The translations under genes were made by a program, and so were the position numbers. Shown here piece after piece: positions 1 through 5,059 of a stretch of 5,059 bases of DNA. The notes under the pieces were generated by a model, which was not told the DNA's origin, did not search any database, and saw nothing but the letters and a program-made list of their open reading frames with translations. Within the stretch, counting starts at the first letter, position 1, and each line of letters begins with the position of its first letter. This DNA is from Rickettsiales bacterium (lineage in GTDB: Bacteria > Pseudomonadota > Alphaproteobacteria > Rickettsiales > UBA1997): the NCBI GenBank assembly GCA_947496905.1, contig CANMEW010000094.1, positions 1 to 5,059 on the forward strand. Direction: 5' to 3'.

Positions 1-187
1 TCACGATGGAATTAAAAATTCTCTCAACGAGTTTGCTGCCGTTAAAGGCTTGAAAATCAAGGATTTCGGACCGGTGTTGCGAATCGTTTTAACTTTCTCC
101 ACATCTTCCGCTGGTGGAATTTTTGACGTGATTGAGATTTTAGGAGAAGAAGAAGTGTTGGAGCGAGTTAACTCCGCTTGCATTTAG
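1..187 (+). CDS. gltX: Glutamyl-tRNA synthetase, C-terminal end (partial)
   Basis: This is the last 61 codons of a gene that begins before the window, read from base 2 and ending at TAG 185-187. The enzyme charges tRNA-Glu with glutamate in the cytoplasm. Seen: the segment LKIKDFGPVLRIVLTFST followed by SAGGIFDVIEILGEEEVLER. Known: the C-terminal anticodon-binding domain of bacterial GltX ends with a stretch of the form 'LR-ALTG...SPGIFEVLELLGKEEVL-RL', and the variant with 'SAGGIFD' resembles alphaproteobacterial copies. The catalytic HIGH and KMSKS motifs would lie upstream and cannot be checked, so a paralogue (some alphaproteobacteria carry two gltX copies) is not excluded. A tRNA gene follows 44 bases downstream on the same strand. 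No convincing terminator separates them: a bulged hairpin at about 162-178 is ten bases from the nearest T-run. Confidence 0.85.
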   Translation, partial: HDGIKNSLNEFAAVKGLKIKDFGPVLRIVLTFSTSSAGGIFDVIEILGEEEVLERVNSACI

Positions 188-231
188 CTTTTTCGTTTTT
201 ACGTTGCCGCGCTCCTTTAAAAATTACATCT

Positions 232-308
232 CGCGGGGTAGAGCAGCCCGGTAGCTTGTCAGGCTCATAACCTGAAGGTCGTTGGTTCAAATCCAGCCCC
301 CGCAACCA
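232..308 (+). tRNA. Initiator tRNA-fMet (anticodon CAU)
   Basis: A complete 77-nt cloverleaf delivers formyl-methionine to the ribosomal P site to start translation. Seen: the acceptor strand CGCGGGG against CCCCGCA gives the unpaired C1-A72 end typical of bacterial initiators. The D-stem is GAGC/GCTT and keeps A11:U24. The anticodon loop is CTCATAA (CAU). The T-arm contains GGTTCAAATCC, the discriminator is A73, and CCA is encoded. Known: C1xA72 blocks elongation use and helps the formylase, and three consecutive G:C pairs at 29-31/39-41 help P-site selection. Oddity: the anticodon stem here is TCAGG/CCTGA, so the first of the three pairs is A29:U41, while G30:C40 and G31:C39 remain. The gene sits between gltX and lpxK on the same strand, with no clear promoter or terminator that I could identify. 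Confidence 0.97.
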
Positions 309-369
309 TCTCAAGTCAGGATTTCCCGCCAAATTCCCCCACCTCTCCAGCAGTTACAAATCTCACTTC

Positions 370-1407
370 ATGCTGCTAAAAACTCCAAAATTTTGGACAG
401 AAAAAAATCTAATCTCGGTCAGTCTCTTACCCCTTAGTCTCATCTATTTTTTTGGCACTTTTCTAGTCAAAATTTTTACCAAAACTGAAAAAATTTCTAA
501 GCCCGTAATTTGCGTTGGAAACTTAATTGCCGGTGGTTCAGGCAAGACTCCAACCGCAATTGCGAATGGTAAAATTTTGCAAGAAATGTCGGTTAATTTT
601 GCTTTCTTAAGTCGCGGTTACATGGGCGATGGTTTGGCATTTTTAATGCTAAAAAAGCATGAAAAAAATAATGTAAAAGAAGTTGGGGATGAGCCTCTAC
701 TTCTACTCGATACCGGCCCAACTTTCGTTGCCAAAAATCGTCTTTTCGGCGCGAAGCAAATCGATGTGATTAAAAATTTTGATCTGATTCTTCTTGACGA
801 CGGCATGCAAAATAGCTCGTTGCATCACGATTTAACCATTCTTGTTGTTGACGGAAAAATTGGTTTTGGAAACGAGTTTTTAATTCCAGCGGGACCAATG
901 CGCGAGACGCTTCAAACCGGTTTAAAAAAAGCTGATTTGGTGGTTGTGATTGGTGCTGCTACAGGCGAGTTGCTGCAAAAATTGACGGGCAAAAAAATCG
1001 TCAGAGCGAAAATTATTCCGACTAATTTGCAGAAGTTTTTGGGCAAAAAATTAATCGCATTTTGCGGTCTCGCTTACCCGCAAAAGTTTTTTTCTTTTTT
1101 GAGTGATTGTGGGTTGGAGGTTTCGGACTCACTTAGCTTCGCTGACCATCATCATTACGAAATTTCGGAGCTAGAAAATCTTTGCAAAATTGCCGAAGAA
1201 AAAAATTCGACTCTAGTCACCACTAAAAAAGATTGGGTAAAATTTCCTGAATCTTTTCAGAAAAAAATTTCCTATTTGGACATCGAATTAGAGTTCGAAA
1301 ATAAAGAGATCGTCATCACCTACCTCAGACAGCTGCAATTTTATTTTTTACGCCGCATGAGCGGCGCCCCGCATTCGCAGGGAACCCCAATACCGAATCA
1401 GTTCTAA
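370..1407 (+). CDS. lpxK: Tetraacyldisaccharide 4'-kinase (lipid A 4'-kinase)
   Basis: LpxK phosphorylates the 4' position of the tetraacyl disaccharide with ATP, making lipid IVA at the inner face of the cytoplasmic membrane. Seen in the 345 residues: a hydrophobic N-terminal anchor at about 14-32; the P-loop GNLIAGGSGKTP at 50-61; SRGY at 81-84; VGDEP at 105-109; LDDGMQ at 142-147, matching the family's DDGFQ motif; the DHHHYE motif at 259-264; and TTKKDWVKF at 284-292. The family motif usually reads DDGFQH; here position 148 is Asn. Length is normal to slightly long. The ATG follows the tRNA by 61 bases with no visible Shine-Dalgarno sequence. The last 18 residues (328-345) are encoded by a GC-rich palindromic element and look unrelated to the family. 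The ankyrin gene starts 44 bases downstream, probably in the same transcript. Confidence 0.93.
   Translation: MLLKTPKFWTEKNLISVSLLPLSLIYFFGTFLVKIFTKTEKISKPVICVGNLIAGGSGKTPTAIANGKILQEMSVNFAFLSRGYMGDGLAFLMLKKHEKNNVKEVGDEPLLLLDTGPTFVAKNRLFGAKQIDVIKNFDLILLDDGMQNSSLHHDLTILVVDGKIGFGNEFLIPAGPMRETLQTGLKKADLVVVIGAATGELLQKLTGKKIVRAKIIPTNLQKFLGKKLIAFCGLAYPQKFFSFLSDCGLEVSDSLSFADHHHYEISELENLCKIAEEKNSTLVTTKKDWVKFPESFQKKISYLDIELEFENKEIVITYLRQLQFYFLRRMSGAPHSQGTPIPNQF
1351..1366. repeat. GC-rich perfect hairpin in the lpxK tail
   Basis: CGCCGC (1351-1356), a four-base loop ATGA, then GCGGCG (1361-1366) form a perfect 6-bp stem. It is immediately followed by a second imperfect stem, CCCCGC ATTC GCAGGG (about 1367-1382), with one mismatch. 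The surrounding lpxK DNA is strongly AT-rich, so this looks like an insertion. It encodes the RRMSGA end of LpxK. No T-run follows on either strand, so it is not an intrinsic terminator. It is probably the left part of the composite element that runs to 1451. Confidence 0.6.
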
Positions 1408-1451
1408 AGCAGACAAAAACGGTTCGGTATCTTTCAACTAGATTCGGTATT
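1389..1451. repeat. Long imperfect inverted repeat spanning lpxK stop and ankyrin start
   Basis: AATACCGAATC (1389-1399) is exactly complementary to GATTCGGTATT (1441-1451). Pairing continues inward: AGTT 1400-1403 with AACT 1436-1439, past a bulged A1440, then AAAG 1406-1409 with CTTT 1431-1434. That gives about 19 pairs around a 21-base loop. The lpxK stop codon TAA (1405-1407) lies in the left arm, and the ankyrin ATG (1452) abuts the right arm. A degenerate copy of the right arm, GGTTCGGTATC, occurs at 1421-1431, so the left arm has two possible partners. There is no T-tract after either arm, so a terminator role is unlikely. It resembles a small mobile palindromic element or a cis-acting RNA structure; the sequence alone does not decide. 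Confidence 0.75.
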
Positions 1452-2588
1452 ATGACCCCAGAGCTTAAAGCCTTGCTGGACAGGGAGGCAGAAAAAAATT
1501 GGTTAAAAATTTCTGCGGAAGAAATTTCTGCAACGAATGAGGCAATCAAAAGCTTCATTTCTGAAATCGAAAATTCACAAAGCGATGAAGAGGGGGAGGA
1601 TCTTCTGAATCAGAAATTTGGATCTTCAAAAAATAGTATTTTTCATTTGGCCGCAAGATTTGGCGACGAAGAAAATATGCGGCGCATTCTTGAGCTTGTT
1701 GGCAATGACAAATATTGCCTCGACATCACGAATGACGGCCTTTTCACACCGTTACATTTCGCTGCAAAAAATGGTCATTTGGCGGTGGTAGAAATTTTAA
1801 TTGCTGCTGGTGCTGAAAAAACTCCGCAAGCTTCCGCAGAAAACCGTCGCTGGGTTCCAATTCATTACGCCGCGCAATTTGGGCATGATCATGTTGTTGA
1901 AGCTTTGATCGGAGCGGGGGTGGACAAGGAGATAAAAACTGGCTTTGGACTTACACCACTACTGATTGCTGCGGAATTTGGTCAGCTAAATGTGGTACAA
2001 TTTTTACTTGCAATCGGAGCGGAAAAAAACGTCCAAACCATTGACGACAATCACCGCATGACCGCATTGCATTACGCTGCAGTCGGTAACTACAAAGATG
2101 TTGCCACTGCCCTTCTTGAAGCGGGAAGCGACTATTCGAAAGAAACTATTTTTGGATTAAATGCGCTTGAATTTGCTGCAAAAAGCAATGCCGTCGATGT
2201 GCTGTTGCTATTGATGGGATGGGGTTCTGACAAGTGGGAAAGTGCGATGAAAATTGCGCAGGAAAATAAAAGTTCGGATGCCGTCAAAAAAATCGAGTCT
2301 TACCAAAAAGCGAAAAAAAATCTTTTTGACGCGAAATGGTTAAAAAGTTTTTCTGCAGCTCTTCTTGGAATGTTAAAGCAATTCAGTCGCGACAATTTTA
2401 ATGAGGTAAAAATTATTTTAGCGGAAGATGTTTCCTTCAATATTTACGGGCTTTTATCCCTTAAGTGCGAATTCGGACTCTTCAAAAAAACTAGCAAAAC
2501 ATTTTTGCAATTTTTGTTGGAAGGCAATCATCTGGAGCTTTCCGCAGCTGTTGGTGAGTTACAAAAAATTCTCGAAAATAAAAAATGA
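1452..2588 (+). CDS. Ankyrin-repeat protein
   Basis: A 378-residue protein with no signal peptide or membrane segment. Ankyrin repeats are protein-binding helix pairs; the partner cannot be told from sequence. Seen: an acidic, charged N-terminal region (1-58), then repeats at about 61-93, 95-127, 132-163, 165-196, 201-232 and a degenerate one at 234-265. Typical cores are TPLHFAAKNGHLAVVEILIAAGA and TALHYAAVGNY...LLEAGSD. Residues 266-378 form a Lys-rich, probably helical C-terminal region that I do not recognise. The start follows the inverted repeat at 1389-1451 directly, without a Shine-Dalgarno sequence. The stop overlaps the ATPase start (ATGA, 2585-2588), implying translational coupling. 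In intracellular alphaproteobacteria such proteins are often effectors, but placement in a tight operon with envelope genes fits an internal role equally well. Confidence 0.9.
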   Translation: MTPELKALLDREAEKNWLKISAEEISATNEAIKSFISEIENSQSDEEGEDLLNQKFGSSKNSIFHLAARFGDEENMRRILELVGNDKYCLDITNDGLFTPLHFAAKNGHLAVVEILIAAGAEKTPQASAENRRWVPIHYAAQFGHDHVVEALIGAGVDKEIKTGFGLTPLLIAAEFGQLNVVQFLLAIGAEKNVQTIDDNHRMTALHYAAVGNYKDVATALLEAGSDYSKETIFGLNALEFAAKSNAVDVLLLLMGWGSDKWESAMKIAQENKSSDAVKKIESYQKAKKNLFDAKWLKSFSAALLGMLKQFSRDNFNEVKIILAEDVSFNIYGLLSLKCEFGLFKKTSKTFLQFLLEGNHLELSAAVGELQKILENKK

Positions 2589-3348
2589 CCTCCAAATTAA
2601 TCGTAAAAAATCTCACAAAAAGTTTTGATGAAAAACATGTTTTAACTGGTATCGACTTGTCTGTTAAGCGCGGAGAATCAGTAGTTATTCTTGGTGGGTC
2701 GGGAAGTGGAAAATCAGTGCTGATTAAAATCATTGCCACACTCATCTCGCCAACTTCGGGCAGTGTTCAAGTGGATGGTGAAGAGGTTTCAAGCATTAGT
2801 GCTGCAAGGCGTGACAAGCTGATGGAAAAATTTGGATTTTTATTTCAAGGTGGCGCTTTGTTCGACTCGCTTTCGATCTGGGAAAATGTTGCTTTCCGTC
2901 TCCTCTATCACAAAAAAATGTCCAAAAAAGACGCTCGTGAAATTGCGCTTCAAAAGTTGAAAGCTGTTGGTCTCAGTGAAAAAACGGCAGATCTTTTTCC
3001 CTCAGAGCTTTCTGGCGGAATGCAAAACCGCGCATCTCTTGCGCGAGCAATGCCTCCAATCCAGAAATTATTTTCTTTGACGAGCCCACAACTGGCCTAG
3101 ATCCAATCATGGCTGACGTCATTAATGAGCTCATCGTTTCTAACTCAAAACAACTTGGCGCTACCACAATTACCATCACTCACGACATGGCGTCGGCACG
3201 GAAAATCGCCGACAAAATTGCCATGCTTCACGAAGGAAAAATAATTTGGTTTGGCGACGTCAAGGACATGTATTCCTCAGGAAATGCCTACCTAGACCAG
3301 TTCATTCACGGTCGCGCAGATGGTCCAATAAATTTTTTAATTAAATAA
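2585..3348 (+). pseudogene. mlaF: MlaF-like ABC transporter ATPase, frameshifted
   Basis: MlaF is the cytoplasmic ATPase of the Mla/MCE transporter, which moves phospholipid between inner and outer membranes with permease MlaE and substrate-binding MlaD. The first frame (2585-3100) holds Walker A GGSGSGKS (residues 37-44), the Q-loop in FGFLFQGGALFDSLSIWENV (83-102), typical of MlaF, and signature LSGGM (142-146). After Ala155 (codon 3047-3049) the family sequence continues in another frame: NPEIIFFDEPTTGLDP (Walker B and D-loop, about 3058-3105), then the H-loop ITHDM and the MlaF-type end FIHGRADGPINF. Restoring one base near 3050-3052 gives about 254 residues, close to normal length. As written, the first product ends at 171 residues without Walker B. 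No homopolymer lies at the break. It could be a true recent mutation or an assembly error. No mlaE or mlaD is adjacent. Confidence 0.88.
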
Positions 3349-3357
3349 ACCCCTCCC

Positions 3358-3429
3358 ATGATCTTCAAAAAATTTACTAAAAAACTTTCGACAACCATCG
3401 TTGGTTTTTCTCAATCAATCTTCAGCTGA
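3358..3429 (+). other. Possible 23-residue leader ORF
   Basis: ATG 3358 opens 23 codons (MIFKKFTKKLSTTIVGFSQS, then IFS) ending at TGA 3427-3429. It lies nine bases after the ATPase stop and in the same frame as the large gene that starts at 3433, separated only by TGA and one TCC codon. There is no Shine-Dalgarno sequence. It might be a leader peptide, the former N-terminus of the downstream gene cut off by a stop, or chance. Its Lys-rich start and modestly hydrophobic end are too weak to call a signal peptide. Confidence 0.2.
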
Positions 3430-3447
3430 TCCATGTCAAAAAACCAA
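3393..3447 (+). promoter_or_regulatory. Competing small inverted repeats before the large surface gene
   Basis: AACCA (3393-3397), loop TCGT, TGGTT (3402-3406), then TTT form a weak terminator-like hairpin of five pairs. Separately, TTGGTTTTT (3401-3409) is perfectly complementary to AAAAACCAA (3439-3447), enclosing the stop of the small ORF and the ATG at 3433. The two structures share bases 3402-3406 and exclude each other. The stems are short and mostly A:T, so a chance origin is quite possible. No convincing promoter was found between 3349 and 3432. Confidence 0.25.
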
Positions 3448-5059
3448 GTAACAACAACTGCGCAAAATTCACTAATATCAAACGCGGTAAATCAAACTTC
3501 GGTCCAACATGATTCTTTACGTGGAGTCTCGAGTTTAGAGGGGATTAATCTTGGAATAGACGATGCTTTGCAGCCACCAGTTACTGCAGAAGAGCTTGCT
3601 AGAAAAATTGATGCCGAAGGTAATAATTTAGGTTTAGGAGCGGGAAAACTTCTTAATCGAGTTGGGAGAGCAATACTTCCAACAACTGTTTCAAATGCTC
3701 TGTTTGGCAATGAGTCGGATGGTGATGAAAGAACAGCAGGAAGAAGATTAGCAATAATTCCCGGAAACATCACAGTCGGAAATAACACATTCACTTTTTC
3801 TGCAAAACGGGTGCCTGGTCAGGCGCATAATTTATACATTACTGGAGGTGGTAATGAGGTGCTGCTTCACCCGTACTACACAGTGGGTGCTCAAATATTC
3901 TCTGGTGCTCCAATATCACTTACATTACCTGATGCCAAAGTAGTAATTGTTGTTCCCTACGAAAGCCGCGGCTTGGGTAATCAAATAGGCTGGGTTCCGG
4001 CACTGTCTGCAGTTGACCTTTCTCAACCCACACCTTCCGTAATCACATCGGACTACATGCCGTTTCCTGGCATGGTTGATGTTGGTCTAACTATTGAGCG
4101 AGTAGGAGATACAACTACGTTCAGAGCCGCAACTGCTGATGGCTCTAGATCTAGAGAATTTAAAGTGAGCGATGGTGCATTTGCTGTAGTCAACCATGCG
4201 CCAATCGCCAATGGTGGAAACATCAATACTCCTCGGCTAAAGGCTTATTCACCAACAACAATTGTTGTAAATGCAGAGGAAGCTGCAAAATCATTCTCTG
4301 ATCAAGACATGGTTACAGAAGGAGATTCTCTTAGTTACAGTTTAAAGCTACAAAACCCTAATGGCACTACCAGAGATCTGCCTAATGGGTTAAAAATTGA
4401 TCCAGCTACTGGAGAAATAACCTCGGACAACCTAAGTAGCGCGGATATTGGCGCCTACAGCTTCCTCTTCGGCGCTACCGACAAGGGTGGATTGTCCGCC
4501 TACAAGGAGTTTACACTGACCGTTGACCGCAACATCGTTAACACAATTACCGCTGAAATTGCTGGAAAAACTGTTACCTTGGCAACGGAAGTAAAAAATG
4601 CGAATGGCGGCACGAAAGTTGTTCTAATGGATCCAAATGGCGGAGCTGTTGATGTTACCTCAGAATCAGGAAGCCAAACGGCCGTAGCTTTAAAAAGCAT
4701 GGGAACCAGTGGCAAAGCATGGATCGGCGCTATTTACCAAGAAATTACCAAGAGGCTGTTGCGCGGAGCAGCAAGTGAGAATTACTTCCTTAAAGTATTT
4801 GGATACAACACAGCCTCCAAAACAATAGACTCCACTCCAGTTCAGTTCAACACGACTAACAGTCTTGTAGACCGACTGTCAGTGACCTCGGCTGATGCCG
4901 TTAGTTTTAGTAACGGACAAATTGCCATCCAAGACGGCAAGCAGACATTCACTTTTGCGGGCAATCAGTTCGTTGACGATGAGTTGTTGAAGCCGATTGT
5001 TCCAGTTACTCCACCAGTTACTCCACCAAACAACGGAACGGACACGGGCAATACAACCG
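3433..5059 (+). CDS. Large putative surface or secreted protein with cadherin-like/Ig domain (partial, 3' end missing)
   Basis: An unbroken frame of 542 codons runs off the window end. ATG 3433 is the first start after an in-frame TGA at 3427-3429. Seen: a polar, Ser/Thr/Asn-rich N-terminus without a Sec signal; a probably beta-rich region at about 105-260; a domain at about 270-367 with FSDQD, GDSLSYSL, LPNGLKIDPATGEI and GAYSFLFGATDKGG, matching the cadherin-like/putative-Ig (CADG, He_PIG) pattern; an unrecognised segment 368-516; and a Pro-Thr linker PVTPPVTPP at about 523-531. No cysteine occurs in the 542 residues. Known: such domains are common in large bacterial adhesins, many exported by type I secretion through a C-terminal signal. 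That export route is inference, because the C-terminus is absent. GC content is mosaic: about 35% at 3601-3660 and 62% at 4441-4500. No Shine-Dalgarno sequence precedes the start. Confidence 0.85.
   Translation, partial: MSKNQVTTTAQNSLISNAVNQTSVQHDSLRGVSSLEGINLGIDDALQPPVTAEELARKIDAEGNNLGLGAGKLLNRVGRAILPTTVSNALFGNESDGDERTAGRRLAIIPGNITVGNNTFTFSAKRVPGQAHNLYITGGGNEVLLHPYYTVGAQIFSGAPISLTLPDAKVVIVVPYESRGLGNQIGWVPALSAVDLSQPTPSVITSDYMPFPGMVDVGLTIERVGDTTTFRAATADGSRSREFKVSDGAFAVVNHAPIANGGNINTPRLKAYSPTTIVVNAEEAAKSFSDQDMVTEGDSLSYSLKLQNPNGTTRDLPNGLKIDPATGEITSDNLSSADIGAYSFLFGATDKGGLSAYKEFTLTVDRNIVNTITAEIAGKTVTLATEVKNANGGTKVVLMDPNGGAVDVTSESGSQTAVALKSMGTSGKAWIGAIYQEITKRLLRGAASENYFLKVFGYNTASKTIDSTPVQFNTTNSLVDRLSVTSADAVSFSNGQIAIQDGKQTFTFAGNQFVDDELLKPIVPVTPPVTPPNNGTDTGNTT
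5002..5025 (+). repeat. 12-bp tandem repeat in the Pro-Thr linker
   Basis: CCAGTTACTCCA occurs twice in tandem (5002-5013, 5014-5025) and is followed by CCA. It encodes the linker PVTPPVTPP in the large surface protein. The unit is a multiple of three, so copy-number change would keep the frame. Such linkers often separate a head region from the following domains. Confidence 0.8.

Noticed and set aside
162..200. Hairpin plus T-runs at the end of gltX as an intrinsic terminator
   Set aside because: The stem is bulged and about ten bases separate it from the first T-run, so it does not fit a canonical Rho-independent terminator.
1351..1387. GC-rich hairpin as a terminator for lpxK
   Set aside because: It lies before the stop codon, and neither strand shows a T-tract after the stem.
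2491..2745. Antisense open frames, for example 2491-2745, 3492-3794 and 4500-4715 on the minus strand
   Set aside because: They lie opposite genes with clear protein motifs, show no family resemblance, and are expected shadows of the + strand coding frames.
3109..3348. A separate 79-residue protein starting at ATG 3109
   Set aside because: Its sequence is the C-terminal third of the MlaF-like ATPase, and the matching Walker B and D-loop codons continue upstream of this ATG in the same frame.
3427..3429. UGA read as a sense codon (alternative genetic code)
   Set aside because: lpxK, the ankyrin gene, the ATPase and the 542-codon frame use TGG for Trp and contain no internal TGA, so the standard code fits.
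4144..4155. 12-bp perfect palindrome TCTAGATCTAGA inside the surface gene
   Set aside because: It encodes two Ser-Arg pairs within an intact frame, has no spacing or context of an operator, and can arise by chance from the repeated TCTAGA unit.

Overview
The window looks like a low-GC, Gram-negative bacterial chromosome, probably an alphaproteobacterium. The basis is a lipid A gene (lpxK), an Mla-type lipid-transport ATPase, an initiator tRNA and a GltX C-terminus of alphaproteobacterial style. The ankyrin protein and a large surface or secreted protein fit a host-associated lineage (Rickettsiales- or Holosporales-like), but that placement is inference. Every gene is on the + strand.

Layout: (1) The last 61 codons of gltX, glutamyl-tRNA synthetase, end at 187. 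(2) A 77-nt initiator tRNA-fMet with encoded CCA lies at 232-308. It has an A29:U41 pair where the usual G29:C41 is expected. (3) lpxK, lipid A 4'-kinase, occupies 370-1407. Its last 18 codons lie in a GC-rich palindromic element (about 1351-1451) whose right edge touches the next start codon. (4) A 378-residue ankyrin-repeat protein follows (1452-2588). It overlaps the next gene by 4 bases (ATGA). (5) An mlaF-like ABC ATPase (2585-3348) is split by one missing base near 3050, with intact motifs on both sides. (6) A short leader region with a 23-codon ORF and competing small inverted repeats precedes (7) a long open frame from 3433 to beyond the window end. It encodes at least 542 residues, has no cysteine, and carries a cadherin-like/putative-Ig domain and a Pro-Thr linker. 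It is probably the N-terminal part of a large surface or secreted protein.

Functionally, gltX and tRNA-fMet belong to translation, while lpxK, mlaF and the large protein all concern the outer membrane or cell surface. The tight packing of lpxK, the ankyrin gene and mlaF suggests one transcript. No mlaE or mlaD is visible. None of the four complete starts has a recognisable Shine-Dalgarno sequence. I see no CRISPR array, transposase or phage gene. The most worthwhile items are the lpxK-tail palindromic element with its alternative hairpins, the variant initiator tRNA, the mlaF frameshift, and the large protein with its unusual leader.
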